DNA of 31,527 nucleotides from UBA4656 sp002405525 (lineage in GTDB: Bacteria; Pseudomonadota; Gammaproteobacteria; Xanthomonadales; Ahniellaceae). The position numbers and the translations under genes were made by a program. Where the stretch lies: the NCBI GenBank assembly GCA_036723735.1, contig DAIMGT010000047.1, positions 1-31,527 of the forward strand, written 5' to 3'. Positions 1-9,338 of this stretch are shown piece after piece; positions within the stretch are counted from its first letter, which is position 1, and every line of letters begins with the position of its first letter. Below the pieces are notes generated by a model. That model was not told where the DNA came from and ran no database searches. It saw nothing but the letters and a program-made list of their open reading frames with translations.

Positions 1-66
1 CACCTCCCTCCTCTCCCCAACACCGACTCCCAGCTCATGGAAATGTACGGCGGGGCGCTCCGTTAA
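1..66 (+). CDS. Possible 3' end of an upstream gene (partial)
   Basis: An open frame enters from the left edge and ends at TAA 64-66. It encodes about 21 residues with an end such as QLMEMYGGALR, using GC-rich codons similar to the neighbours. It is too short to identify, and an open frame of this length occurs by chance in DNA this GC-rich. I list it because otherwise the first 100 bases would be unexplained. It could equally be the non-coding upstream region of the M23 peptidase gene; the direct repeat CGTTAA (61-66 and 72-77) lies just after it. Confidence 0.25.
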   Translation, partial: HLPPLPNTDSQLMEMYGGALR

Positions 67-99
67 ATAGGCGTTAAGTCCCTGATTTCTCGGCAGTCG

Positions 100-1605
100 G
101 TGTTTGACGCCAGTTGTAGCCCGACGCTAGGCTGCCGGCGTCTTGGTGAGGGGTCGCGGTCCTTGGATCATCAACCGCCGACACACGGCTCGCGGCTGCG
201 TGCGCTGCGCCACCACTGGGCCCCACGGCCGGCGCTGCCGCGCCATTGGCGCATCCACCGCACGCTCTCTGCGTGGCGGCTACCCGTCCGGTCCGGCTGC
301 CACCGACCGCTGCGCTGGAGCGGGGAGCGCGCAGTCCTCGCGCTCATCGCGGCCGTGGTTGCGTTCCTGAGCTTTGTGGTGGCACCGGGCTGGGCGTCAG
401 TGACGCGCGAGGGTGCAGGCTCGCGCGCGGTCGCCATGGTGCCCTTGCAGATCGCCCTGCCCGCGGCTCCTGTGGCACGCGCCCGCGCGCCCGACGCGGT
501 GGCCGCTGACTGGAGTCGTCGTCGCGTGGAGCGCGGCCAGACACTCGGCGGCCTGTTCGCCGCCGAAGGCCTGCCGGCGGCGCTGCTGCATCGCATCCTC
601 GAGGCGACCCGCTACCGCGATGCACTGACCCGCATCCGGCCGGGCCAGGAGTTCGCCTTCCAGCGCCGCGCGGACGGATCGCTGGCAGCGTTCCGGTTCG
701 ATGCTGGTGAAGACCGCCGCGTGGTGGTGCACGTCGACGCTGGCGCGCTGCGCGAGCAGATCGAGGAGCGCGGGCTGCAGCGCCGGCTGGCCGTGGCCAG
801 CGGCCGCATCGAACATTCGCTGTTCGGCGCCGCGGACGCTGCAGGACTGTCCGACGCAATGGTCATGCAGTTGGCCAACGTGTTCGGCTACGACATCGAC
901 TTTGCGCAGGACCTCCGGCGGGGCGACGAGTTCTCGCTGATCTATGAGGAGGTCTTCGAGGAGGGCGAGCGGTTGCGCGACGGCGCCATCCTCGGTGCGG
1001 AGTTCGTCAACGGCGGGCGGCGGCACGTGGCCGTCCGGTTCACGCTCGCCGATGGCCGCCACGATTACTTCGACCTCGACGGGCGCAGCCTGCGCAAGGC
1101 GTTCCTGCGCACGCCCGTGGAGTTCAGCCGCATCTCCTCGCGCTTCAGCGCCGGACGCATGCACCCGGTGCTCGGTCGCATGCGTGCGCACCGCGGAGTC
1201 GATTACGCCGCGCCGACCGGGACCCCGGTGCGCGCCGCGGGCGACGGCAAGGTGGCTTTCAGGGGCTGGCAGGGCGGTTACGGCAACGTGGTCATCCTCG
1301 AGCACGGCGGGCGCTACACCACGCTTTACGCGCACTTGTCGCGTTTCGCGGGTGGCATCCGCGTCGGAGACAGGATCCGCCAGGGCCAGACCATCGGCCA
1401 CGTCGGCATGACGGGCCTGGCCACCGGTCCCCACCTTCACTACGAGTTCCGCGTCAACGGCGCGCACCGCGATCCGCTCAGCTTAGAACTGCCGAAGTCC
1501 GATCCGCTTGCCGGGGCCGAGCTTCAGCGCTTCCGCGTCGCTGGCGCGTCGATGGTCGCGCAACTCGATCTGCTCTCGGAGCGCGGCACAGTGGCCGCAC
1601 GCTGA
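100..1605 (+). CDS. M23 family murein DD-endopeptidase (MepM/YebA-like), membrane anchored
   Basis: Zinc metallopeptidase expected to cut peptidoglycan cross-links in the periplasm. Residues 1-77 are an Arg-rich cytoplasmic tail, 78-97 a single membrane helix, about 143-195 an OapA/LysM-like segment (VERGQTLGGLF), followed by a Csd3-like middle domain and the LytM/M23 domain at about 350-460. The metal ligands of the family are present: H364 and D368 in HRGVDYA, and HLH at 445-447. The 501-residue length is close to MepM-type proteins (about 440) with a longer tail. The start is uncertain: GTG 100 is the longest choice, a TTG near 163 is possible, and there is no ATG before the membrane helix. 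It is followed 7 nt later by anmK, so cell-wall cleavage and recycling are likely co-transcribed, a pairing common in gammaproteobacteria. Confidence 0.88.
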   Translation: MFDASCSPTLGCRRLGEGSRSLDHQPPTHGSRLRALRHHWAPRPALPRHWRIHRTLSAWRLPVRSGCHRPLRWSGERAVLALIAAVVAFLSFVVAPGWASVTREGAGSRAVAMVPLQIALPAAPVARARAPDAVAADWSRRRVERGQTLGGLFAAEGLPAALLHRILEATRYRDALTRIRPGQEFAFQRRADGSLAAFRFDAGEDRRVVVHVDAGALREQIEERGLQRRLAVASGRIEHSLFGAADAAGLSDAMVMQLANVFGYDIDFAQDLRRGDEFSLIYEEVFEEGERLRDGAILGAEFVNGGRRHVAVRFTLADGRHDYFDLDGRSLRKAFLRTPVEFSRISSRFSAGRMHPVLGRMRAHRGVDYAAPTGTPVRAAGDGKVAFRGWQGGYGNVVILEHGGRYTTLYAHLSRFAGGIRVGDRIRQGQTIGHVGMTGLATGPHLHYEFRVNGAHRDPLSLELPKSDPLAGAELQRFRVAGASMVAQLDLLSERGTVAAR

Positions 1606-1612
1606 GGCTGCC

Positions 1613-2725
1613 ATGGCGCAGCGGGCGCCACTTTTCCTGGGTCTGATCTCGGGCACCAGCGCTGACGCGATCGACGCCGCGCTGGTGCGTTTTGCGCCCG
1701 CGGCCCGGATCGTGGCCGCCCGCGCGTTCGACTACCCGCGGCAGGTCCGCGCCGATGTGCTCGCACTGTCGCAAGGCAAGGCGGAGACCACGCTGGAAAG
1801 GCTGGGCGAGATCGACGTGCGGGTCGGCAAGGCGTTCGCTGCCGCGGCGAATGCCCTGCTGCAGGAGGCGGGAGTCGCAGCGACGGAGGTGGCGGCGATC
1901 GGCAGCCACGGCCAGACGGTGCGCCACCGTCCGCGGGCGACAGTGCCTTTCACGCTGCAGATCGGCGACCCGGCGACGATCGCAGAGCACACCGGCATCA
2001 CCACCGTGGCGGACTTCCGACGCCGGGACATGGCTGCCGGCGGCCAGGGGGCACCACTGGCTCCCGGCTTCCACGCCGCCATCCTGCGCCACCCTGAAGA
2101 ACAGCGCGCCGTCCTCAACCTGGGCGGCATCGCCAACCTGACACTGCTCCCCGCCGATCCCGGTGCAGCGGTGCTCGGCTTCGACAGCGGTACCGCCAAC
2201 TGCCTGCTCGATGCCTGGAGCGCGCGACACCTCGGCGCGGCGCGTGACGAGGGCGGCGCGCTCGCGCGGCGCGGCACAGTCGACCGAGCGGCACTGTCGC
2301 GCTGGCTCGAGGAACCCTACTTCTCCCTGCCGCCGCCGAAGAGTACGGGCCGCGAGGAATTCGACCTGGCCTGGATCGAGGCGCGCGGCCCGCTGCCTTC
2401 CGCCGCTGAGGACGTGCTGGCGACGCTGACCGAACTGAGTGCGCTCACCGTCGCCGCCGCGCTGCGCGAACACGGCCCCGGAACCCGGCGCGTGATCGCC
2501 TGCGGCGGCGGAGTGCACAACGCGTTCCTCATGGAACGCCTGCGGGCGGCCTTGGGCGACGTGCCGCTGGAGACCACAGGTGACCACGGCATCGATCCGG
2601 ATTTCGTCGAGGCCGCGCTGTGCGCCTGGCTGGCGCGCGAGCGGTTGGCGGGCCGTGCCGGCAACCTGCCATCGGTGACCGGCGCGCGAGGCCCGCGGGT
2701 GCTGGGCGCCATCCACCCCGCCTGA
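1613..2725 (+). CDS. anmK: Anhydro-N-acetylmuramic acid kinase
   Basis: Cytoplasmic enzyme of cell-wall recycling that hydrolyses and phosphorylates 1,6-anhydro-MurNAc, giving MurNAc-6-phosphate. The N-terminus carries the family ATP-binding signature (GLISGTSADAIDAALV), followed by the GSHGQTVRH block, the GAPLAPGFHA block containing the conserved charged/His region, LNLGGIANLT, GFDSGTANCLLDAW and the C-terminal ACGGGVHN phosphate-binding loop. It has 370 residues against 369 in E. coli. In the family signature GTSxDGxD the Gly is Ala here (SADAID), a mild change. ATG 1613 is chosen because GAGG lies 6 nt upstream and the signature starts about ten residues in; an upstream frame extension to 1508 would overlap the M23 gene. 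It is probably transcribed with the peptidase gene, and a hairpin follows its stop. Confidence 0.95.
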   Translation: MAQRAPLFLGLISGTSADAIDAALVRFAPAARIVAARAFDYPRQVRADVLALSQGKAETTLERLGEIDVRVGKAFAAAANALLQEAGVAATEVAAIGSHGQTVRHRPRATVPFTLQIGDPATIAEHTGITTVADFRRRDMAAGGQGAPLAPGFHAAILRHPEEQRAVLNLGGIANLTLLPADPGAAVLGFDSGTANCLLDAWSARHLGAARDEGGALARRGTVDRAALSRWLEEPYFSLPPPKSTGREEFDLAWIEARGPLPSAAEDVLATLTELSALTVAAALREHGPGTRRVIACGGGVHNAFLMERLRAALGDVPLETTGDHGIDPDFVEAALCAWLARERLAGRAGNLPSVTGARGPRVLGAIHPA

Positions 2726-2726
2726 A

Positions 2727-2755
2727 CCTGCCCGCCATACGGCGGAGCAGGGTTT
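2727..2755. terminator. Hairpin terminator between anmK and rpoD
   Basis: Stem CCTGC-CCGCC (2727-2736), loop ATAC, then GGCGG-A-GCAGG (2741-2751) with one bulged A, followed by GTTT. It starts 1 nt after the anmK stop and lies 13 nt from the rpoD stop, so it fits a shared terminator for two convergent genes. The T-tract is short on the plus strand and absent on the other, so efficiency is unclear. Confidence 0.55.
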
Positions 2756-2768
2756 CGCGGGCGCCCGG

Positions 2769-4616
<1,848 letters not shown>

Positions 4617-4644
4617 CGGGGGTTCCTGCACAAGCGAGACGGGC

Positions 4645-4650
4645 AGTATA
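4645..4650 (-). promoter_or_regulatory. Possible -10 element of rpoD
   Basis: On the minus strand this reads TATACT, 28 nt before the rpoD ATG. A perfect TTGACA (4658-4663) lies only 7 nt upstream of it, too close to act as its -35 box. At the normal 17-nt distance no good -35 is seen. Confidence 0.35.
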
Positions 4651-4697
4651 GGCGGGGTGTCAAGGATGGATAACTCCTTGATTCATCGAGGCGCCTA

Positions 4698-4719
4698 CCC
4701 CCCATGAGGTCAAATGGGG
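4698..4719. other. Hairpin in the rpoD upstream region
   Basis: CCCCCAT and ATGGGGG, separated by 8 nt, form a perfect 7-bp inverted repeat between dtd and rpoD. No T-tract follows on either strand, so it may be an operator or a transcript hairpin rather than a terminator. Nothing else coding is seen between 4617 and 4814. Confidence 0.4.
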
Positions 4720-4814
4720 GCGCTCCAGGAACAAGCCAAGCCGACTCGCGGGTAGCGCTGCCCGTGCGGGCTGTGTCCAGTGGACCGAAACCCCCGGCTC
4801 GGGCAAGCCCTGCG

Positions 4815-5252
4815 TCAGACCTGAAGGCGCAAGGTGACCGGACCGTCATTGACCAGGTGGACCCGCATGTGGGCGCCGAAGCGGCCGCTGGCGACCGCCA
4901 CATGGGAAGCGTGCGCGCCCGCCAGCAGCCGGTCGAACACGCGGCGGCCGATCTCGGGCATTGCGGCGCCGCTGAAACTCGGCCGCAAGCCCTTGCGGGT
5001 GTCGGCCGCGAGCGTGAACTGCGGCACCAGCAGCAGGCCGCCCGCGGTCTCGCGCAGCGAGCGGTTCATCCGGCCTTCGCCGTCGTCGAATACCCGGTAG
5101 CCGAGCAGCCGCTCCAGCAGGCGCGCAGCCTGCGCCTCGCCGTCGTCGGGCTCGACCGCAACCAGGGCCAGCAGGCCGGGGCCGATCGCGCCCACGACCT
5201 CGCCATCGACCTCGACCCGAGCCTCGGTGACGCGCTGGATGAGGGCGATCAT
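4815..5252 (-). CDS. dtd: D-aminoacyl-tRNA deacylase
   Basis: Proofreading enzyme that removes D-amino acids (and glycine) mischarged on tRNA. Its length of 145 residues equals E. coli Dtd. The N-terminus MIALIQRV, the QFTLAAD active-site block at 78-84 and the Gly-cisPro motif NDGPVT at 136-140 that gives D-amino-acid selectivity are all present. Residue 77, usually Ser in SQFTL, is Pro here. The start is fixed by the conserved MIALIQRVTEARV beginning; the codon is ATG at 5252-5250. It runs divergently from the acyltransferase gene with 84 nt between starts. Confidence 0.95.
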   Translation of the reverse strand: MIALIQRVTEARVEVDGEVVGAIGPGLLALVAVEPDDGEAQAARLLERLLGYRVFDDGEGRMNRSLRETAGGLLLVPQFTLAADTRKGLRPSFSGAAMPEIGRRVFDRLLAGAHASHVAVASGRFGAHMRVHLVNDGPVTLRLQV

Positions 5253-5324
5253 GGTCGGCTGCGCTCTGGGACGGCGACGCCATGCTGCCGCAAGCGGGCA
5301 CCGCGGCCAAGCCGCGCCGGCGCG

Positions 5325-5330
5325 TATGAT
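5325..5330 (+). promoter_or_regulatory. -10 hexamer 6 nt before the acyltransferase ATG
   Basis: TATGAT is followed by exactly 6 nt (CGCGCA) and then ATG 5337. A start site 6-7 nt after the -10 would fall on the A of the start codon, giving a leaderless mRNA. No Shine-Dalgarno sequence and no recognisable -35 are present. Confidence 0.5.
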
Positions 5331-5336
5331 CGCGCA

Positions 5337-6275
5337 ATGCCCTGGAACGTCCGCCTCCTGCGCCTCGCCCTGCGGCTCGGCGCGCTGCTGCCGCTGCGGC
5401 TGCTCCATGCGATCGGGGCTGCACTCGCCGGCCCGGCGCGATGGCTGGGTACCCGCGAGTACCGGGTGGCCAGGAGGAACATCGAGCTGTGCTACCCCGA
5501 CCTCGACGCCCGCGCCCGCGGGCGACTGGTGACCGACACGATGGCGCACACCGGCCGCGGACTGCTGGAACTTTGCTGGCTATGGGGCGGCGACCCGCGG
5601 CGCGCGCTGGGCACGATCCGAGAGATCCGCGGGCGCGAGCACCTGGATGCCGCACTCGCCGGCGGCCGCGGCGTGCTGCTCGCTGCACCCCACCTGGGGT
5701 CCTGGGAACTGCTCAACCTGTGGTTGTCGACGGTGGCGCCGCTGACCATTCTTTATCGCGTACCGCAGCGCACCGAGTACGAGCCGCTGCTGGTCGACGC
5801 CCGGGGAGCACTCGGCGCCGAGGGCGTGCGTGCAGAAGCCGTCGGCGTGCGGCTGCTGTTCCGACGCCTCCGGGAGGGCCGCCTGATCGGCATCCTGCCC
5901 GACCAGCGGCCGAAGGGCGGCGAAGGCGTCGAGGCCCCATTCTTCGGTCGCTCGACGATGACCATGACCCTGCTGTGCCGGATGGCGCACCGTTCGGGAG
6001 CGGCGGTGCTGTTCGGCTTCGCCGAGCGCCTGCCGCGCGGCGCAGGCTTCACGCTGCACTTCCTGCCGGCCGATCCGGCGGTGGCCGACGCCGAACCGGG
6101 GCGGGCGGCGGCGGCGATGAACCGCGGCATGGAGGAATGCGTGCGGATCGCGCCCGCCCAGTACCAGTGGACGTACAAGCGCTTCAGTTTCCGCGCGGAG
6201 GGTGACGACGGCCCGGACCCGGTGTACGGCAAGTGGAAGCGCTCGCGCCACGCGGGCGGGGCGTCGCGGCGTTGA
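5337..6275 (+). CDS. Lipid A biosynthesis acyltransferase (LpxL/HtrB-type)
   Basis: Inner-membrane enzyme of the LpxL/LpxM/HtrB family, which adds secondary acyl chains to lipid A. It has 312 residues (family about 305-320), an N-terminal hydrophobic helix (about 6-30) and the family HX4E catalytic motif HLGSWE at about residue 118, followed by the DQRPKGGEGVEAPFFG substrate block and QYQWTYKRF near the C-terminus, which are characteristic. I do not assign lauroyl or myristoyl specificity. ATG 5337 is chosen because it gives the usual N-terminus and lies exactly downstream of a -10 box. It is convergent with trkH; the 81 nt between (6276-6356) are GC-rich with no clear terminator. Confidence 0.88.
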   Translation: MPWNVRLLRLALRLGALLPLRLLHAIGAALAGPARWLGTREYRVARRNIELCYPDLDARARGRLVTDTMAHTGRGLLELCWLWGGDPRRALGTIREIRGREHLDAALAGGRGVLLAAPHLGSWELLNLWLSTVAPLTILYRVPQRTEYEPLLVDARGALGAEGVRAEAVGVRLLFRRLREGRLIGILPDQRPKGGEGVEAPFFGRSTMTMTLLCRMAHRSGAAVLFGFAERLPRGAGFTLHFLPADPAVADAEPGRAAAAMNRGMEECVRIAPAQYQWTYKRFSFRAEGDDGPDPVYGKWKRSRHAGGASRR

Positions 6276-6356
6276 TGCGTCGGTCGCCCGCCGCGGGGCG
6301 CGGCGCGGCGACGATGCCACGGTCCGCGCGCGAACCAACAATGGACAACTCGCCGA

Positions 6357-7805
6357 TCATTCGCGCCAGAACGCGGCGGTGAACAATACCAGCACCGTGA
6401 AGATCTCCAGACGGCCGAGTAGCATCGCGAATGAGCAGATCCACACGCCGACGTCATTGACATCGCGGAAGGTGGAGGCGACGACGCCGAGCCCTGGCCC
6501 GAGGTTGTTGATGCAGGTCGCCACCGCCGAGAAGGCGCTCAGCAAATCGAGACCGGTGGCGGCGAGTGCCAGCGTCATGACGGTGAAGCAGGCGACGTAG
6601 AGCGTGCAGAAACCGGTGACAGCGGCAAGGACTGCGCCTGAGACCGTGGTGCCGCCGAGCTTGACCACGAAACGCCCGCGCGGGTGCACCAGCTGCGCGA
6701 TCTCGCGCAGACCCTGGCGGAACAGCAGCATGACGCGCACCACCTTCATGCCGCCGGAAGTGGACCCGGAGCAGCCGCCGATGAAGCCGATCAGGATCAG
6801 CAGCAACGGCGCGTAGCCCGGCCATTGCGCGAAGCCGGTGGTGACGAAACCGGTGGTCGTGATGTTCGAGACGATGTGGAAAGCAGCATGGCGAAGGCTC
6901 TGGGCCAGCCCCTCGTGCGCGCCATGCGCCCAGACCGCCAGAGCGACCACTACGCTGCCGGCCACGATGATGGCGAAATAGGCGCGCGTCTCCGAATCCA
7001 GGAAGTAGACATTCGCGCTGGCCCGCCGCCAGGCCAGGAAATGCATCGCGAAATTGATCCCTCCGAGCGACATGAACAGGATCGCGATCGCCTCCAGCAG
7101 CGGCGAGTCGAATTGCCCGAAACTGGCGTCGTAGTTGCCGAAACCGCCGGTGGCCACGGTGGCAAAGGCGTGGGTGATGGCGTCGAAGACATTCATGCCG
7201 CCGATCCAGTACGCCAGCGCACAGGCCGCGTTGAGGCCGACGTAGACGAGCCACAGCGCCTTTGCGGTCTCGGCGATGCGCGGGGTCAGGCGGGTGTCCT
7301 TGATCGGGCCGGTCGACTCGGCGCGGAACAGTTGCGAACCGCCGATGCGCAGCATCGGCAAGATCGCGACGGCGAGGATGACGATGCCCATCCCGCCGAG
7401 GAAATGCAGGCTCTGGCGGTAGAAGAGCAGGCTTCGCGGAAGCCTTTCGATTCCGACCAGGACCGTCGCGCCGGTGGTGGTCAAGCCGGACACCGCCTCG
7501 AAATAGGCGTCCGTGTAGCTCAGCCGCGTAGGGCCCAGCATGAACGGCAACGCACAGGCCGCGCCGACCAGGAACCAGATCAGGGTCACCACCAGAAACC
7601 CGTCGCGCAATCGCAGTTCCTCGCGCCGGTTGCGCACAGGCAGCCAGAGCAGGAAACCCACCACCAGGCAGAGCATCAGGCTCTCGATGAACACCGCGGC
7701 GATGCCGTCGTCGTACCACCACGACAGGCCGAGCGGCACGAGATTGATGCTGCCGGCGAGGGCGATGACCGCGCCGACGATCCGCTGCACGACGAAGATG
7801 CGCAT
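6357..7805 (-). CDS. trkH: Trk-type potassium uptake protein TrkH (membrane subunit)
   Basis: Integral membrane, potassium-translocating subunit of the Trk system; gated by TrkA. It has 482 residues, as in typical TrkH proteins. The four pore-loop (P-loop) filters of the SKT superfamily can be read in order: TTTGATV, ATVATGGFGN, TTTGFVTTG and NNLGPGLG, each with the conserved Gly. Membrane helices run throughout. The start ATG lies 11 nt after the trkA stop, so the two are translated from one transcript. The C-terminus ends FTAAFWRE, a usual TrkH ending. Confidence 0.95.
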   Translation of the reverse strand: MRIFVVQRIVGAVIALAGSINLVPLGLSWWYDDGIAAVFIESLMLCLVVGFLLWLPVRNRREELRLRDGFLVVTLIWFLVGAACALPFMLGPTRLSYTDAYFEAVSGLTTTGATVLVGIERLPRSLLFYRQSLHFLGGMGIVILAVAILPMLRIGGSQLFRAESTGPIKDTRLTPRIAETAKALWLVYVGLNAACALAYWIGGMNVFDAITHAFATVATGGFGNYDASFGQFDSPLLEAIAILFMSLGGINFAMHFLAWRRASANVYFLDSETRAYFAIIVAGSVVVALAVWAHGAHEGLAQSLRHAAFHIVSNITTTGFVTTGFAQWPGYAPLLLILIGFIGGCSGSTSGGMKVVRVMLLFRQGLREIAQLVHPRGRFVVKLGGTTVSGAVLAAVTGFCTLYVACFTVMTLALAATGLDLLSAFSAVATCINNLGPGLGVVASTFRDVNDVGVWICSFAMLLGRLEIFTVLVLFTAAFWRE

Positions 7806-7816
7806 CCGCCGCCCGC

Positions 7817-9193
7817 TCAGGCCAGCGAGGCGTCGGCGCGGAACAGCAGCTCGACCTTCTTCAATTGCCGCTTGTCGGTCAGCAGCAGGATGAGGTGGTC
7901 GTTGGGCTCGATCACCACGTCGTGGTGCGCGATCAGCAGCTGCTCGCCGCGGACGATGCCGGCGATGGTGGTCGCCGGCGGCAGTTCGAGTTCCTCGATC
8001 GCGCGACCAACCACCTTGGAGGTGCGCCGGTCGCCGACCGCCACCGCCTCGATGGCCTCCGCGGCGCCGCGGCGCAGCGAGTGGCCGCGGACCATGGTCC
8101 CGGCACGAATGTGGGTCAGTAGCGCGGACAGGGTGACCTGCTGCGGGCTGATCGCGATGTCGATCAGCCCGCCCTCGACCAGTTCGGCGTAGGCCGGCCG
8201 ATTGATCAGGCTCAGCACGCGCTGGCAGCCCAGCCGCTTGGCCAGCATCGCGGACAGGATGTTGGCCTCGTCGTCGTTGGTCAGCGCGCAGTAGACGTCG
8301 GTCTGGTCGATGTTCTCCTCGCGCAACAGGTCCTCGTCCGCGCAGTCGCCGACCAGCACAATGGAGTTCTGCAGGTCCTCGGCCAGCAGCTTGCTGCGCT
8401 CTCGCGAGCGCTCGAGGATCTTCACGCTGTACGCGCCCTCCATCAGCCGGGCAAGGGAGCGCCCGATGTTGCCGCCGCCGGCGAGGAACAGACGTCGCGC
8501 AGGTCGCTCGACCTTGCGCAGCTCGCTCATCACGGTTCGGATGTCGCGACGGTCCGCTAGGAAGAGCACTTCGTCACCGACCTCGATCACCGTGTGGCCC
8601 TCGGGCATGATCGAGCGCCCGCCGCGGAAGATCGCAGCCACCCGCGCGTCGACCGTCGACGGCAGGTGGTTGCGCAGTTCCTTGATGGGGTGGTGGACCA
8701 GCGCTCCGCCCTCGCGCGCGCGCACCGCGACCAACTGCGCGCGGCCGTCGGCGAACTCCAGCACCTGCAGCGCGCCGGGGTACTCAATCAGGCGCTGCAC
8801 GTGGCGGCAGACCAGCTGCTCGGGGCTGATCACGACGTCAATCGACGAGCGGCCGCGGCCGATCAGTTCCGGATGGGCGAGGTACTCGGCCTCGCGCACG
8901 CGGGCGATCTTGGTCGGCGTGCGGAACAGCGTGTCGGCAACCTGGCAAGCGATGATGTTGACCTCGTCCGAATTGGTCACCGCAATGATCATCTCGGTGT
9001 CCTCGGCGCCCGCCTGGGCCAGCACCGAGGGGTGGCTGGCGTGCCCGACCACGGTGCGCAGGTCGATCTTCTCCGACAGCTCGCGCAGTTTCGGCACGTC
9101 GGTGTCGACCATCGTGATGTCGTTGTCCTCGGACGCGAGCGCGGCCGCGACGGAGGTGCCGACGGTGCCGGCGCCGAGGATCAGGATCTTCAC
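7817..9193 (-). CDS. trkA: Trk potassium transporter regulatory subunit TrkA
   Basis: Cytoplasmic NAD(H)/nucleotide-binding gating ring subunit of Trk. It has 458 residues with the expected duplication: an N-terminal RCK unit with GAGTVGTSVA (residues 7-16) and a second with GGGNIGRSLA near residue 238, each followed by a TrkA-C domain. The start is GTG (9193-9191), giving MKILILGAG, the standard beginning; there is no better in-frame codon. It leads trkH by 11 nt. The terminator-like hairpin at 9274-9293 upstream suggests a partly separate unit from ntrX. Confidence 0.95.
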   Translation of the reverse strand: MKILILGAGTVGTSVAAALASEDNDITMVDTDVPKLRELSEKIDLRTVVGHASHPSVLAQAGAEDTEMIIAVTNSDEVNIIACQVADTLFRTPTKIARVREAEYLAHPELIGRGRSSIDVVISPEQLVCRHVQRLIEYPGALQVLEFADGRAQLVAVRAREGGALVHHPIKELRNHLPSTVDARVAAIFRGGRSIMPEGHTVIEVGDEVLFLADRRDIRTVMSELRKVERPARRLFLAGGGNIGRSLARLMEGAYSVKILERSRERSKLLAEDLQNSIVLVGDCADEDLLREENIDQTDVYCALTNDDEANILSAMLAKRLGCQRVLSLINRPAYAELVEGGLIDIAISPQQVTLSALLTHIRAGTMVRGHSLRRGAAEAIEAVAVGDRRTSKVVGRAIEELELPPATTIAGIVRGEQLLIAHHDVVIEPNDHLILLLTDKRQLKKVELLFRADASLA

Positions 9194-9273
9194 GGACGGG
9201 GCTTCCCGTGGCGGGGCATGCGGATCGTTCTCATGGGCGGCATACCGGCCACGTGCGCTCCCCAGAAAAGATG

Positions 9274-9293
9274 ATGCCCGCTTGCGCGGGCAT
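9274..9293 (-). terminator. Hairpin between ntrX and trkA, terminator or dispersed palindrome
   Basis: ATGCCCGC, loop TTGC, GCGGGCAT: a perfect 8-bp stem. Read on the minus strand it is followed by ATCTTTTCT, a U-rich tail, so it can terminate transcription coming from ntrX. Short GC palindromes of this form are also common as dispersed REP-like repeats in related genomes, so a repeat origin is possible. Confidence 0.55.
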
Positions 9294-9338
9294 GGTGGCG
9301 TCCGGGTCGGGCGCTGGCGACGGCGGCTGGCGTGGTCT

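Noticed and set aside
1508..1612. Extended N-terminus of AnmK
   Set aside because: It would overlap the M23 gene by about 100 nt, has no ribosome-binding site and adds residues not found in the family.
4650..4658. TTGACA/TATACT as one sigma-70 promoter
   Set aside because: Spacing of 7 nt is far from the required 16-18.
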